A stretch of DNA of 64,000 nucleotides from Arsenicitalea aurantiaca (GCF_003994485.1 NZ_RZNJ01000002.1:309255-373254), one strand, 5' to 3'. Shown: positions 9,542-22,525, counted from the first letter of the stretch. Notes: generated by a model from the letters alone, not told the origin. A program made the numbers and translations.

Positions 9542-10365
9542 TGGCCGAGGTCAAGAAGCTCGACGCCCCGAAGACCGCTGCGACGGAACCCGAAGACGAG
9601 CTGGCCGGCAGCGAGGCTCCGCTTCTCGATCACCTGATCGAACTGCGCAAGCGGTTGATCCGGTCGCTGATCGTGCTGTTCGGTTTGCTGATCGTCTGTT
9701 TCATCTTCGCTGCCCAGATTTTCGATATCCTGCTCCAGCCTTACCGGTCGGTCGTGCCGAACCCCGAAGAGCTCGAGCTGATCTATACCGCGCCGCAGGA
9801 ATTCTTCTTCACCCAGCTGAGCCTCGCCTTCTTCGGCGCCTTGTTCCTCGGCTTCCCCTATCTTGCGACGCAGATCTACATGTTCGTCGCGCCCGGCCTC
9901 TACAAGCACGAGCGCAAGGCGTTCGTGCCCTATCTCGTCGCCACGCCCTTCTTCTTCCTGCTCGGCGCCTGCGCGGTCTATTTCGCGGTCCTGCCCATGG
10001 CCATGGGCTTCTTCCAGGCCATGCAGACCGATGAAATCTCGATGCTGGTCCGGGTATCGGAATATCTCGGATTGGCGATGACGCTGATCATCGCATTCGG
10101 CATCTGCTTCCAATTGCCAGTGGTGTTGACCTTGCTGGCGCAGATCGAACTGGTGACCTCAGACCAGCTCAAGAAGGGGCGGCGCTACGCGATTGTTGCC
10201 ATTCTTGCGGCTGCGGCCTTCATCACGCCACCCGATCCGATCTCCCAGATCGGTCTTGCGACGCCGGTCTACCTGCTCTACGAACTCTCGATCTGGGCGG
10301 TCCGTTGGATCGAGAAACGGCGCGCCGCCAAGGAGGCCGCAGAGGCGGCCAAGCTTCAATCGTAA
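9541..10365 (+). CDS. tatC: Twin-arginine translocase subunit TatC
   Basis: A 274-residue polytopic protein with six predicted membrane helices. Family landmarks are the N-terminal HLIELRKRLIRS segment before helix 1, the periplasmic loop with PYRSVVPNPEEL, and GFPYLATQIYMFVAPGLYKHERK between helices 2 and 3. The late segment RRYAIVAILAAAAFITPPDPIS is strongly TatC-like. TatC is the core receptor for twin-arginine signal peptides. Length is normal and the gene ends the tat operon; serS begins 57 bases later. Confidence 0.97.
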   Translation: MAEVKKLDAPKTAATEPEDELAGSEAPLLDHLIELRKRLIRSLIVLFGLLIVCFIFAAQIFDILLQPYRSVVPNPEELELIYTAPQEFFFTQLSLAFFGALFLGFPYLATQIYMFVAPGLYKHERKAFVPYLVATPFFFLLGACAVYFAVLPMAMGFFQAMQTDEISMLVRVSEYLGLAMTLIIAFGICFQLPVVLTLLAQIELVTSDQLKKGRRYAIVAILAAAAFITPPDPISQIGLATPVYLLYELSIWAVRWIEKRRAAKEAAEAAKLQS

Positions 10366-10406
10366 TTCCAGGGTTGCGTGCCGACTGCCGGCCGGCCCTC
10401 TAGTAG

Positions 10407-12529
<2,123 letters not shown>

Positions 12530-12555
12530 GCGCCGCAGCGCCCGGGTCCGGCGCT

Positions 12556-12582
12556 ATTGAACGGCGTCACACTGACGCCTAT
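12556..12582 (+). promoter_or_regulatory. Candidate heat-shock (RpoH-type) promoter of clpP
   Basis: ATTGAA (12556-12561), 16 bases, then CCTAT (12578-12582). This resembles the sigma-32 pattern (TTGAA-type -35 with a C-rich CCTAT/CCAT -10). It lies about 175 bases before clpP, a classical heat-shock gene. Inference only. Confidence 0.4.
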
Positions 12583-12758
12583 CTCTGCCTTTACCGCCGG
12601 TTAAGATGGCGCAGTCTGCAATCGGCCATTCGCGCTGATTCGCTTAGTCTTAGGCTCGATCCCCCGACAGCATGGCGCGTTTGTCGAACGGGGGTCGCGA
12701 TCAAACACAATGAGCCGCACCGGTCGCGCAGGTCGCGGCGGCTCCAGGGGCATCAGGA

Positions 12759-13403
12759 ATGAGAGATCCGGTCGACACTTACATGAACATGCTCGTGCCC
12801 ATGGTGGTTGAGCAGACGAACCGGGGCGAGCGCGCCTTCGATATCTATTCGCGTCTCCTCAAGGAACGCATCATCTTCGTGACGGGTGTGGTCGAGGACA
12901 ACATGGCCGCGCTGATCACCGCGCAGCTGCTGTTCCTTGAGTCGGAGAACCCGAAGAAGGAGATCTCGCTCTACATCAACTCGCCCGGTGGCGTGGTGAC
13001 GGCGGGGCTCGGCATCTACGACACCATGCAGTTCATCCGCCCGGCCGTGGCGACGCTCTGCATCGGCCAAGCAGCCTCCATGGGGTCGCTCCTGCTCGCT
13101 GCCGGCGAGAAGGGTATGCGCGCATCGCTGCCCAACAGCCGCGTCATGGTGCACCAGCCCTCGGGTGGCTTCCAGGGTCAGGTGACCGACATTCTGATCC
13201 ACGCCCGTGAGGTCGAGGGTCTGAAGCGTCGGCTCAACCAGATCTACGAGAAGCACACCGGCCGCACCTATGAAGAGATCGAGGAAGCCCTCGAGCGCGA
13301 CCGCTTCCTCAGCCCCGAGGAAGCCAAGACCTTCGGCATCATCGACAGCGTGTTCGAAAAGCGTGCCGGGGCTGAACCGGCCGAGGGTGGCGACCGTTCC
13401 TGA
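12759..13403 (+). CDS. clpP: ATP-dependent Clp protease proteolytic subunit
   Basis: A 214-residue serine peptidase that forms the 14-mer chamber used by ClpX or ClpA to degrade tagged and regulatory proteins. The nucleophile Ser is in [11 protein letters not shown] near residue 107, the catalytic His in VMVHQPSGG near residue 132, and the Asp of the triad follows in the C-terminal third ([10 protein letters not shown] region). Start [20 protein letters not shown] is typical for alphaproteobacterial ClpP1. clpX follows after 152 bases, so the pair can be co-regulated. Confidence 0.97.
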   Translation: MRDPVDTYMNMLVPMVVEQTNRGERAFDIYSRLLKERIIFVTGVVEDNMAALITAQLLFLESENPKKEISLYINSPGGVVTAGLGIYDTMQFIRPAVATLCIGQAASMGSLLLAAGEKGMRASLPNSRVMVHQPSGGFQGQVTDILIHAREVEGLKRRLNQIYEKHTGRTYEEIEEALERDRFLSPEEAKTFGIIDSVFEKRAGAEPAEGGDRS

Positions 13404-13555
13404 TCGGTCGCCAGGATACACATGAGTGTGACATCCTTGTAATTGCGTGGGTCCGGACCGGCCGATAAGCTCGGCCCGGATTACATAATGTTTAAGTCTC
13501 GCGCGTTAGCGTCGTACCTAACGCAGATAAGGGGGCCCGCCCCCGGGAGTGACAG

Positions 13556-14833
13556 ATGTCCAAAGAGACAACGAACGGCGAGTCGTCCAAGAACACGCTT
13601 TACTGCTCGTTCTGCGGCAAATCCCAGCATGAAGTGCGCAAGCTGATCGCCGGCCCGACCGTATTCATCTGCGATGAATGCGTGGAGCTCTGCATGGACA
13701 TCATCCGCGAGGAAAACAAGACCTCGATGGTGAAGTCCAACGACGGCGTGCCCACGCCGGCGGAGATCTGCAAGGTCCTCGACGATTACGTCATCGGCCA
13801 GTTCCGCGCCAAGCGGGTACTGTCGGTTGCCGTGCACAATCACTACAAGCGGCTGAACCACGCCCAGAAGAACCAGGACGTGGAGCTCTCCAAGTCCAAC
13901 ATCCTGCTGATCGGTCCGACCGGTTGCGGCAAGACGCTTCTGGCCCAAACTCTTGCCCGCATTCTCGACGTGCCGTTCACCATGGCCGACGCTACGACGC
14001 TGACCGAAGCGGGCTACGTCGGCGAGGACGTGGAAAACATCATCCTGAAGCTCCTTCAGGCGGCCGACTACAACGTCGAAAAGGCCCAGCGCGGCATCGT
14101 CTATATTGACGAGGTCGACAAGATCAGCCGCAAGTCCGACAATCCTTCGATCACGCGCGACGTGTCGGGGGAGGGCGTGCAGCAGGCCCTCCTGAAGATC
14201 ATGGAAGGCACTGTGGCTTCCGTTCCCCCGCAGGGCGGCCGCAAGCATCCCCAGCAGGAATTCCTGCAGGTGGACACGACCAACATCCTCTTCATCTGCG
14301 GCGGCGCGTTCGCAGGGCTTGAAAAGATCATCGCGGCACGTGGCGATGGCTCCGGCATCGGCTTTGCTGCCGTGGTCAAGGATCCGCGCGACCGTCGCGT
14401 CGGCGAAATCCTGAAGGATGTGGCGCCTGAGGATCTGGTCAGGTTCGGGCTCATCCCCGAGTTCATCGGTCGCCTTCCTGTGCTGGCGACCCTCGAGGAC
14501 CTCGACGAGGCAGCGCTGATCGAAATCCTCACCGCGCCCAAGAACGCGCTCGTGCGGCAGTATCAGCGCCTCTTCTCGATGGAAGATGTGGAACTGACCT
14601 TCCATGAGGATGCGCTGAAGGCGATCGCCCGGCATGCCATCGAGCGCAAGACCGGCGCGCGCGGCCTCCGTTCGATCATGGAGGGGATCCTCCTCGACAC
14701 CATGTACGACCTGCCTTCGCTCGAAGGCGTGGAAGAGGTGGTGATCTCAGAGGACGTGGTGCAGGGCAAAGACGCGCGTCCGCTCTACATCTATGCCGAC
14801 CGCAAGAAGGAAGATCTGAGCACCAGCGCCTGA
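13556..14833 (+). CDS. clpX: ATP-dependent Clp protease ATP-binding subunit ClpX
   Basis: A 425-residue AAA+ unfoldase that feeds substrates to ClpP. The N-terminal zinc-binding domain shows four cysteines in [13 protein letters not shown] and ICDECVELC (residues about 15-45). Walker A GPTGCGKT is near residue 120, Walker [10 protein letters not shown] near 182, and the pore and sensor regions and C-terminal small domain ([20 protein letters not shown]) are all present. In alphaproteobacteria ClpXP degrades key cell-cycle regulators such as CtrA. The length is standard. A strong terminator follows. Confidence 0.98.
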   Translation: MSKETTNGESSKNTLYCSFCGKSQHEVRKLIAGPTVFICDECVELCMDIIREENKTSMVKSNDGVPTPAEICKVLDDYVIGQFRAKRVLSVAVHNHYKRLNHAQKNQDVELSKSNILLIGPTGCGKTLLAQTLARILDVPFTMADATTLTEAGYVGEDVENIILKLLQAADYNVEKAQRGIVYIDEVDKISRKSDNPSITRDVSGEGVQQALLKIMEGTVASVPPQGGRKHPQQEFLQVDTTNILFICGGAFAGLEKIIAARGDGSGIGFAAVVKDPRDRRVGEILKDVAPEDLVRFGLIPEFIGRLPVLATLEDLDEAALIEILTAPKNALVRQYQRLFSMEDVELTFHEDALKAIARHAIERKTGARGLRSIMEGILLDTMYDLPSLEGVEEVVISEDVVQGKDARPLYIYADRKKEDLSTSA

Positions 14834-14858
14834 TTGGCGGCTCGGAGGACCAGTGATC

Positions 14859-14890
14859 AGGCCGCCCTTCGGGGCGGCCTTTTCTTTTGT
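14859..14890 (+). terminator. Rho-independent terminator after clpX
   Basis: AGGCCGCC (14859-14866), a CTTC-type loop and GGGCGGCCT make a strong GC hairpin, followed by the T-rich TTTTCTTTT. It closes the clpP-clpX unit before lon. Confidence 0.85.
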
Positions 14891-14966
14891 GCGCGCTGGT
14901 GGAAGTGGTCTGTGGCGGGCCCCCGTAGCGTAACCACACTGTTCACGAGATTTCGGTGGCGGTTGA

Positions 14967-14994
14967 CTTGTCGTTCGCGCGGGTCGACCTATTT
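14967..14994 (+). promoter_or_regulatory. Candidate heat-shock-type promoter of lon
   Basis: CTTGTC (14967-14972), 15 bases, then CCTATTT (14988-14994), about 100 bases before the lon ATG. This fits a sigma-32-like promoter. An overlapping TTGACT at 14963 could instead serve sigma-70, but no good -10 lies at 17 bases. Lon is heat-shock controlled in most proteobacteria. The assignment is inference. Confidence 0.45.
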
Positions 14995-15094
14995 AGTAAC
15001 GCAGAGTCGGGATGATGGCCGATACGGCATCATTCCAGCTGCTACGGGCGCGCTACCACTCCCTCCTTCATGCGCGCCCTGGAAAGGATAGCAA

Positions 15095-17530
<2,436 letters not shown>

Positions 17531-17550
17531 AACCGATAGTCAACACCTTC

Positions 17551-17583
17551 AACGGCGCCCCTCACCGGGCGCCGTTTTCGTTT
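17551..17583 (+). terminator. Rho-independent terminator after lon
   Basis: AACGGCGCCC (17551-17560) pairs with GGGCGCCGTT (17567-17576) around a short loop, followed by TTCGTTT. It separates lon from the MFS gene. Confidence 0.85.
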
Positions 17584-17634
17584 GCGGAGCCACCGCAGAA
17601 CATATAGAGAACTTCTCTGCTCTCATTCTTCCGG

Positions 17635-18873
17635 ATGCCCGCCATGAACAAGGCGCTGGTTGTGATCCTCTGCGCCGTGACGCTAGACGCCATCGGCATT
17701 GGGCTTATCTTTCCGATTCTGCCGAGCCTCCTTCGCGAAGTGACCCATGATGCGGAGATCGCGACGCTCTACGGCGTGATGCTCGCGCTTTATGCGGCGA
17801 TGCAATTCCTGTTCGCCCCGGTGCTGGGCATGCTCAGCGACCGCTTCGGCCGACGCCCGGTACTGCTCGTTTCTCTTTTCGGCGCGGCGATCGACTATCT
17901 GATCATGGCATTTGCGCCTGAACTCTGGATGCTGGTTCTGGGGCGAGCCGTCGCTGGCATCACGAGCGCCAACATGGCCGTGGCTGTTGCCTACATCACC
18001 GACATTACCCCCGAAGCGGATCGCGCGCGGCGCTTCGGCTATTTCCACGCGATGTTCGGCGTCGGTTTCATCATCGGCCCGGTCCTCGGCGGCTTTTTGG
18101 GAGAGCACTGGGTGCGCGCCCCGTTCATCGCGGCTGCCATCCTCAATGCTCTCAATTTCTCGCTGGCGCTGTTCGTGCTGCCCGAATCGCGCCCCGGCAA
18201 GCCCGGCGCCAGATTGACCCTGGGCGTCCTCAACCCTTTCCTCCCGCTGGTTTGGGCCCTTGGCTTCCGAGCTCTCCTGCCGCTTCTGGCGATCTACATC
18301 ATCATGATGCTCGTCGGTCAGGTTTATGGCACCGTTTGGGTTCTCTTCGGAGAGGACCATTTCGGTTGGTCGAGCTTCATGATCGGCCTGTCGCTTGGGG
18401 CGTTCGGCGTCTTTCATGCCGGGGCGCAGGCTTTCCTGACGGGGCCTGTCGTCGCGCGCATCGGGGAGCGGGCAGCGCTGATCGTTGGTTTGGCTGCCGA
18501 GGTCGCTGCGCTCATTGCCCTGGGGTTCGCAGCGGGTGGCTGGATACTCTTCGCCCTGATGCCGCTTTTCGCCATCGGTGGCGTCGGCATGCCAGCGCTT
18601 CAATCGCTGACGACCGCAGAGGTCGATGCCGACCGCCAAGGCCAATTGCAGGGCGTTCTGGCCAGCCTCGTGAGCCTCTCGGCGGTGTTCGGTCCGCTGC
18701 TTTTCAGCACCGTCTATTTCGCCGTCAAGGCCTCCTGGCCCGGCGCTGTATGGCTGATTGCGGCGGCGATCTACACACTGGCAGTGCCGCTCATGCTCAC
18801 TATCAGGGGGCGCGATCCATCATCCATCTTGCGCAGCTCGGTCGGAATCAACGCCGATTCATCGAATCAGTAG
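17635..18873 (+). CDS. MFS transporter, TetA-like drug/H+ antiporter family
   Basis: A 412-residue protein with 12 predicted membrane helices. The N-terminal half carries the MFS motif A (GMLSDRFGRRPVLLVSLFGA) between helices 2 and 3, the drug-antiporter (DHA1) motif C-like GVGFIIGPVLGGFLGE in helix 5, and the TetA-like start LVVILCAVTLDAIGIGLIFPILP. The family contains tetracycline efflux pumps, but many chromosomal members have other or unknown substrates, so resistance cannot be claimed. Two ATGs, 17635 and 17644, are possible starts; MNKAL at 17644 is as likely. It is preceded by the lon terminator and followed by hupB on the same strand. Its presence between lon and hupB is unusual. Confidence 0.85.
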   Translation: MPAMNKALVVILCAVTLDAIGIGLIFPILPSLLREVTHDAEIATLYGVMLALYAAMQFLFAPVLGMLSDRFGRRPVLLVSLFGAAIDYLIMAFAPELWMLVLGRAVAGITSANMAVAVAYITDITPEADRARRFGYFHAMFGVGFIIGPVLGGFLGEHWVRAPFIAAAILNALNFSLALFVLPESRPGKPGARLTLGVLNPFLPLVWALGFRALLPLLAIYIIMMLVGQVYGTVWVLFGEDHFGWSSFMIGLSLGAFGVFHAGAQAFLTGPVVARIGERAALIVGLAAEVAALIALGFAAGGWILFALMPLFAIGGVGMPALQSLTTAEVDADRQGQLQGVLASLVSLSAVFGPLLFSTVYFAVKASWPGAVWLIAAAIYTLAVPLMLTIRGRDPSSILRSSVGINADSSNQ

Positions 18874-18996
18874 TGGAAATGCCGGCCGGCCGGCCCAAAA
18901 CCCCCGGAAATCCTTGCGTTTGCCTCAGAATCGACAAAGGGTTGCGCGGTTTTGGTCCGCCAGCGAAGGGCGGGCATCCACTGTGAGGAAACATCA

Positions 18997-19269
18997 ATGA
19001 ACAAGAACGATCTGATCGGCGTCGTCGCCGAGAAAGCCGATATCTCCAAGGCCCAGGCATCCGACGCGGTCGATGCGGTCTTCGGCGCAGTCGCCGACGC
19101 GCTCAAGGCTGGCGACGAAGTTCGTCTCGTCGGCTTCGGCACGTTCTCGGTGTCCAAGCGCAAGGCGACCACCGGCCGCAATCCCGCCACCGGCGCCGAG
19201 ATCCAGATTCCTGCATCCAACCAGGCCAAGTTCAAGCCCGGCAAGGGCCTCAAGGACGCGATCAACTGA
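18997..19269 (+). CDS. hupB: HU-family DNA-binding protein (nucleoid protein HupB)
   Basis: A 90-residue HU subunit that bends and compacts DNA as a dimer. MNKNDLIGVVAEKADISKAQ begins the N-terminal helices. GFGTFSVSKRKATTGRNPAT forms the beta-arm with the conserved RNP segment, and KFKPGKGLKDAIN ends the protein. The ATG at 18997 is chosen because GTGAGGA lies just upstream and the protein then starts exactly like other HUs; an upstream in-frame start at 18952 would add 15 unrelated residues. Placement after lon is conserved in proteobacteria. Confidence 0.97.
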   Translation: MNKNDLIGVVAEKADISKAQASDAVDAVFGAVADALKAGDEVRLVGFGTFSVSKRKATTGRNPATGAEIQIPASNQAKFKPGKGLKDAIN

Positions 19270-19299
19270 TATCGGGGATCCGTTCCCGAACTCTGCTTA

Positions 19300-19337
19300 T
19301 GGCCCCGTGCGGTATCCGCCGGGGCCATTCGCGTCTT
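19300..19337 (+). terminator. Terminator-like hairpin after hupB
   Basis: TGGCCCCG pairs with CGGGGCCA around a 12-base loop (19300-19327). The downstream sequence TTCGCGTCTTC is only weakly T-rich, so strength is uncertain. Confidence 0.55.
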
Positions 19338-19356
19338 CGGGCCACGGCCATCCGGC

Positions 19357-19385
19357 TTGACGCGCGGCCGCTCTACCCCTAATCA
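19357..19385 (+). promoter_or_regulatory. Candidate sigma-70 promoter of tRNA-Val
   Basis: TTGACG (19357-19362), 17 bases, then TAATCA (19380-19385). The spacing is ideal and the tRNA begins 36 bases after the -10. Confidence 0.55.
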
Positions 19386-19420
19386 AAGCGCCATATGCGC
19401 CAGGGGAAGCAGCCAGGCGC

Positions 19421-19496
19421 GGGCGGTTAGCTCAGTTGGTAGAGCATCTCGTTTACACCGAGAGGGTCGGCGGTTCGAGCCCGTCACCGCCCACCA
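19421..19496 (+). tRNA. tRNA-Val (anticodon UAC)
   Basis: A 76-base cloverleaf with encoded CCA. The acceptor strands GGGCGGT and ACCGCCC pair fully, the D-arm has GCTC..GAGC, the anticodon stem TCTCG/CGAGA holds the loop TTTACAC (anticodon TAC, reads GUA), and the T-arm contains GGTTCGAGCC. The discriminator is A, as expected for tRNA-Val. Confidence 0.97.
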
Positions 19497-19523
19497 GATT
19501 CTTCTCCCCGTCAAGCCCTAATG

Positions 19524-19563
19524 CCTAGAAATCGCACGAGAATTGCGATCGGCTGGGTTTTTT
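19524..19563 (+). terminator. Terminator after tRNA-Val
   Basis: ATCGCA pairs with TGCGAT, and outside a small internal loop CCTAG pairs with CTGGG (one G-T pair). The stem is followed directly by TTTTTT (19558-19563). Confidence 0.7.
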
Positions 19564-19606
19564 CGTCCCGTCGACACAGAACTGCATTTTTCTTCCATCG
19601 CGGCGC

Positions 19607-19635
19607 TTGACTTGCTCTCAGCGGCCCGGTACACG
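19607..19635 (+). promoter_or_regulatory. Candidate sigma-70 promoter of tRNA-Asp
   Basis: TTGACT (19607-19612), 17 bases, then TACACG (19630-19635). The tRNA starts 34 bases downstream. Confidence 0.5.
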
Positions 19636-19668
19636 AACCACACCTTGCGGGGGGGATACCTCGCCGCC

Positions 19669-19745
<77 letters not shown>

Positions 19746-19882
19746 CTCTCTTCAGAGAGTTGGTGGCCTTGATTTGGCCCCACGCCATTCCCACTTTCTG
19801 TCCTGTTGACCGAGCGCCTTCTCCGGACCGGAACATCCCGGCCTTTGGGGCGTTCTTGCGGTTTCAAGCGGGAGTGTTCTCC

Positions 19883-20434
19883 ATGGCCAGGCTTTCGCGA
19901 TCCATTCCCTACGGTGTGCTGCTCGCCTTGGCCACGTCTGCCGGCGTTCAGGCGGCCAATATCGGCCTTCCCGTTGCCTCCAGCGCCTATGAGGTGCCAG
20001 TCCATGACGCCGCTGCCCCCTTCGACTGGTCCGGCTTTTATGCCGGCGTCTATGGCGTAGTCGGAACCTCATCCGAGAGTGATGAGGCGAGCTTCGGCGC
20101 CGGCGTCGCGCTTGGCGCCAATGCCCAATATGATTTCGTGCTAGTCGGCGGGGAGGTGGCATTCCACGGCCTCACCGGTGATACCGACGCGACCTATTTG
20201 CAGGCGCTGCTGCGCGGCGGGGTGCTCGTGACCGATACGCTCGGCGTCTATGCCGCGGCTGGTTACGGCATCGATCTGGGGGAGGGCGCCGACAATGATC
20301 TGCTGCTCGGTGGTGGCCTCGAGTTCGCAGTGACCGACTCCGTGTCGCTCAACGCCCAGTATCTGCGCCAGTTCGATACGGGCGACGCACCGGCTGCCGA
20401 TCAGGTCACCTTCGGCGCCCGTTTCCATTTCTGA
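19883..20434 (+). CDS. Outer-membrane beta-barrel protein, divergent member of the local porin cluster
   Basis: A 183-residue exported protein. A signal peptide MARLSRSIPYGVLLALATSA is followed by GVQAAN, with cleavage likely after an Ala near residue 23. FDWSGFYAGVYGVVGTS is the start motif of Omp25/Omp31-like eight-strand barrels, alternating strands follow, and the C-terminus TFGARFHF ends in Phe as needed for recognition by BamA. It is only distantly similar to the four paralogs downstream. The ATG at 19883 is chosen because the signal peptide begins there; upstream in-frame codons run back into the tRNA-Asp trailer. Function beyond an outer-membrane barrel is unknown. Confidence 0.75.
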   Translation: MARLSRSIPYGVLLALATSAGVQAANIGLPVASSAYEVPVHDAAAPFDWSGFYAGVYGVVGTSSESDEASFGAGVALGANAQYDFVLVGGEVAFHGLTGDTDATYLQALLRGGVLVTDTLGVYAAAGYGIDLGEGADNDLLLGGGLEFAVTDSVSLNAQYLRQFDTGDAPAADQVTFGARFHF

Positions 20435-20579
20435 TCAAGGTCTGGTCGGGAAGCGATTCCCCCGGCCGTCCCCGACCTGCGCCGGCGCCCCATTTCCGCC
20501 GCGTTGGCGCCTGATCGTGTCCGCAATGTGTCTCGAAATTTGCCACAGTTTTGCCTGCATTAACAATGGGTAAACAAAA

Positions 20580-20599
20580 CTGTGCTGATTTTGACACAC
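20580..20599 (+). promoter_or_regulatory. CTGTG-N10-CACAC inverted repeat upstream of porin paralog 1
   Basis: CTGTG (20580-20584), ten bases, CACAC (20595-20599), ending 116 bases before the ATG at 20716. Directly upstream is TTAACAATGGGTAAAC (from 20560). The same inverted repeat with identical spacing occurs before two other paralogs. Operator or promoter function is inference. Confidence 0.5.
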
Positions 20600-20715
20600 C
20601 GCCGGGGCGAGCATCGGGCACGCGGAACGTTTGATCGTCCTCCGGGTTGGCAGCATGGGCAGGATCATGGGATGTCCTGCTCAGCGTTCACAACCACCAA
20701 CACGGAATCGCTTCA

Positions 20716-21429
20716 ATGAAACTCACCACGAAACTCCTCGCAGCCTCGGCTGCTTCGGTGCTGATGACCGCCTCGGCCTTCGCCGCCGACCTCTATGTGC
20801 CGATCGAGCAGCCCTACGTCCCCGAAGTTGCCGCAGCTGCGCCGCTCGGCTGGACCGGTGCCTATGTCGGCGTCCACGCCGGCTACGGCTGGGGCCAGTT
20901 TGACCTCGCAGGCGACGATGAAACCACGTTCTTCACCCCCGGTGACAGCGACGTCGACGGCTGGCTCGCCGGTGTGCAGGCCGGTTACAACGTCAATCTC
21001 GACGGTGTCGTTCTCGGCATCGAGGGTGACATCGCCTGGGCCGACCTGAACGGTTCGGCGACCATTGGGACTGGCGACGACGCAGTGACCGTCTCGTCGA
21101 ACATTGACTGGATCGGTACGATCCGCGGCCGCGTCGGCTTCGCGGCTGATGCCTTCCTGCTTTATGGCACGGCCGGCGTTGCCTTTGCCGGTGCTTCGAT
21201 GGATGTCGCCGCTCTTGAGCCGACCGAGGCTTTCTCGGATGACAACGTCCACACCGGCTGGGTCGTCGGCGCGGGTGTCGAGACCATGGTCACCGACAAT
21301 ATCTCGCTGAAGGCCGAATACCTCTACCACGACTTCGGCAACGAGACCTTCTCGTTCGATGATACCAACGCTACCGACGCGTCGTTCAACGTCCAGACCG
21401 CCAAGATCGGCCTGAACTTCCACTTCTAG
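20716..21429 (+). CDS. Omp25/Omp31-like outer-membrane porin, paralog 1
   Basis: A 237-residue outer-membrane protein. The signal peptide MKLTTKLLAASAASVLMTAS is followed by AFA-ADLYVPIEQPYVPEV. The barrel begins with LGWTGAYVGVHAGYGWG and contains GWLAGVQAGYNVNLDGVVLG, IRGRVGFAADAFLLYGTAGV and ISLKAEYLYHDFG; the last strand is AKIGLNFHF with a terminal Phe. This is the eight-strand barrel family of Brucella Omp25/Omp31, abundant surface proteins in Hyphomicrobiales. The ATG at 20716 begins the signal peptide. It is the closest relative of paralog 3 (starting at 22643) and has its own terminator. Confidence 0.88.
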   Translation: MKLTTKLLAASAASVLMTASAFAADLYVPIEQPYVPEVAAAAPLGWTGAYVGVHAGYGWGQFDLAGDDETTFFTPGDSDVDGWLAGVQAGYNVNLDGVVLGIEGDIAWADLNGSATIGTGDDAVTVSSNIDWIGTIRGRVGFAADAFLLYGTAGVAFAGASMDVAALEPTEAFSDDNVHTGWVVGAGVETMVTDNISLKAEYLYHDFGNETFSFDDTNATDASFNVQTAKIGLNFHF

Positions 21430-21453
21430 GACTCTAGCGACTCCGGAAGTGCG

Positions 21454-21490
21454 CGGCCCCGGGCTCTCGCGCCTGGGGCCGTTTGCGTTA
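21454..21490 (+). terminator. Terminator after porin paralog 1
   Basis: CGGCCCC (21454-21460) and GGGGCCG (21475-21481) pair around a GC-rich loop, followed by TTTGCGTT. Confidence 0.65.
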
Positions 21491-21542
21491 TGAGCTTGTT
21501 AATGCTGTGTGGCCACCTTGCATCAATCGCGGGGTGTTGGGC

Positions 21543-21571
21543 TCGATATTTATATTATGAGACTATATCGA
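21543..21571. repeat. Inverted repeat TCGATAT-N15-ATATCGA in an AT-rich patch
   Basis: A perfect 7-base inverted repeat (21543-21549 and 21565-21571) within the only strongly AT-rich patch here, about 60 bases before paralog 2. It could be an operator, or promoter DNA read by a regulator that this paralog does not share with the others. Confidence 0.35.
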
Positions 21572-21632
21572 ATTTAGATCGTGCCCCGGTCATGAGAGCG
21601 TCTCCCCAATCCAGCACATTGAGGGCACACCC

Positions 21633-22337
21633 ATGACAGCACTCCGCCTCGGCATCGCCACCGCCGCTACCGCGCTGATGACCGCATCGGCTTTCGCAGC
21701 CGATCTCTACATCCCGATCGAGCAACCGTTCATTCCGGACGTCTCAGCACCTTTGGGCTGGAGCGGGGCCTATGTCGGCGCGCATGTCGGTTATGGCTGG
21801 GGCGAGGCGCGGATTCCGTTCGGGCCGTTTGACATCTACAATGAGCTCGACGGCTGGCTCGCCGGCGCCCAGGCTGGCTACAATTTCAATCTCGATGGTG
21901 TCGTGATCGGTGTTGAGGGTGACTTCAGCTGGGCCGACCTTGAGGGGGCGATCGGGAGCGAGCCCGGCGAGGGCTTCCTCACCAATTCCGTCGATTGGCT
22001 TGCCACCCTTCGGGGCCGCGTTGGTCTGCCCGTCGATGCCTTGCTCGTTTACGGCACCGCCGGCATAGCCTTCGCCAACGGCGCAACGACAACCGCCGTT
22101 TTTGAGCTCGAAGAAGGTGAGCCGACCACGCAAAGCGTTACCAACACGCATGTGGGGTGGGTCGTCGGCGCCGGCATCGAGGCGATGGTCACGGAGAGCA
22201 TCTCGCTCAAGGCGGAATATCTCTATCACGAGTTTGGCACAGAGACTTACGTCTCCGATGTCGGCCCGGTCGGTGGTGGCCTCGACGTAGGCTTCAACGT
22301 CTCGACCGCCAAGATCGGCCTCAACTTCCACTTCTAG
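21633..22337 (+). CDS. Omp25/Omp31-like outer-membrane porin, paralog 2
   Basis: A 234-residue protein with signal peptide MTALRLGIATAATALMTASA, then AADLYIPIEQPFIPDVSAPL, the barrel start GWSGAYVGAHVGYGWGEA, LAGAQAGYNFNLDGVVIGVE and the same terminal strand AKIGLNFHF. It is the most divergent of the four tandem paralogs and differs most in the surface loops. Its leader lacks the full CTGTG-N10-CACAC repeat (only CTGTG at 21505 is clear), so it may be controlled differently. Likely abundant in the outer membrane if expressed; substrate unknown. Confidence 0.87.
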   Translation: MTALRLGIATAATALMTASAFAADLYIPIEQPFIPDVSAPLGWSGAYVGAHVGYGWGEARIPFGPFDIYNELDGWLAGAQAGYNFNLDGVVIGVEGDFSWADLEGAIGSEPGEGFLTNSVDWLATLRGRVGLPVDALLVYGTAGIAFANGATTTAVFELEEGEPTTQSVTNTHVGWVVGAGIEAMVTESISLKAEYLYHEFGTETYVSDVGPVGGGLDVGFNVSTAKIGLNFHF

Positions 22338-22361
22338 CCACGAGGCGACTGCAAAGATCAG

Positions 22362-22395
22362 CGGCCCCGGGGGACACTCTCCGGGGCCGTGTCAT
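22362..22395 (+). terminator. Terminator-like hairpin after porin paralog 2
   Basis: CGGCCCCGG (22362-22370) pairs with CCGGGGCCG (22381-22389). The following bases TGTCAT are poor in T, so termination may be partial. Confidence 0.55.
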
Positions 22396-22505
22396 ATCCA
22401 GCGCGTGCCACAATTGGCGTAAACCGGCTGCAAACCATGTTTTGGCCCGTTGGCCGCCCCGGCTCGGGTAGCGGAAATCCCTGTCTTAACAGGGGGTAAA
22501 CGAAT

Positions 22506-22525
22506 CTGTGGCAGTTTGGGCACAC
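22506..22525 (+). promoter_or_regulatory. CTGTG-N10-CACAC inverted repeat upstream of porin paralog 3
   Basis: CTGTG (22506-22510), ten bases, CACAC (22521-22525), ending 117 bases before the ATG at 22643, preceded by TTAACAGGGGGTAAAC. Same geometry as before paralog 1. Confidence 0.5.

Noticed and set aside
20580-20599. CRP/FNR binding site before porin paralog 1
   Set aside because: CRP needs TGTGA-N6-TCACA; the spacing here is TGTG-N10-CACA, two bases too long, and the inner A and T are not kept.
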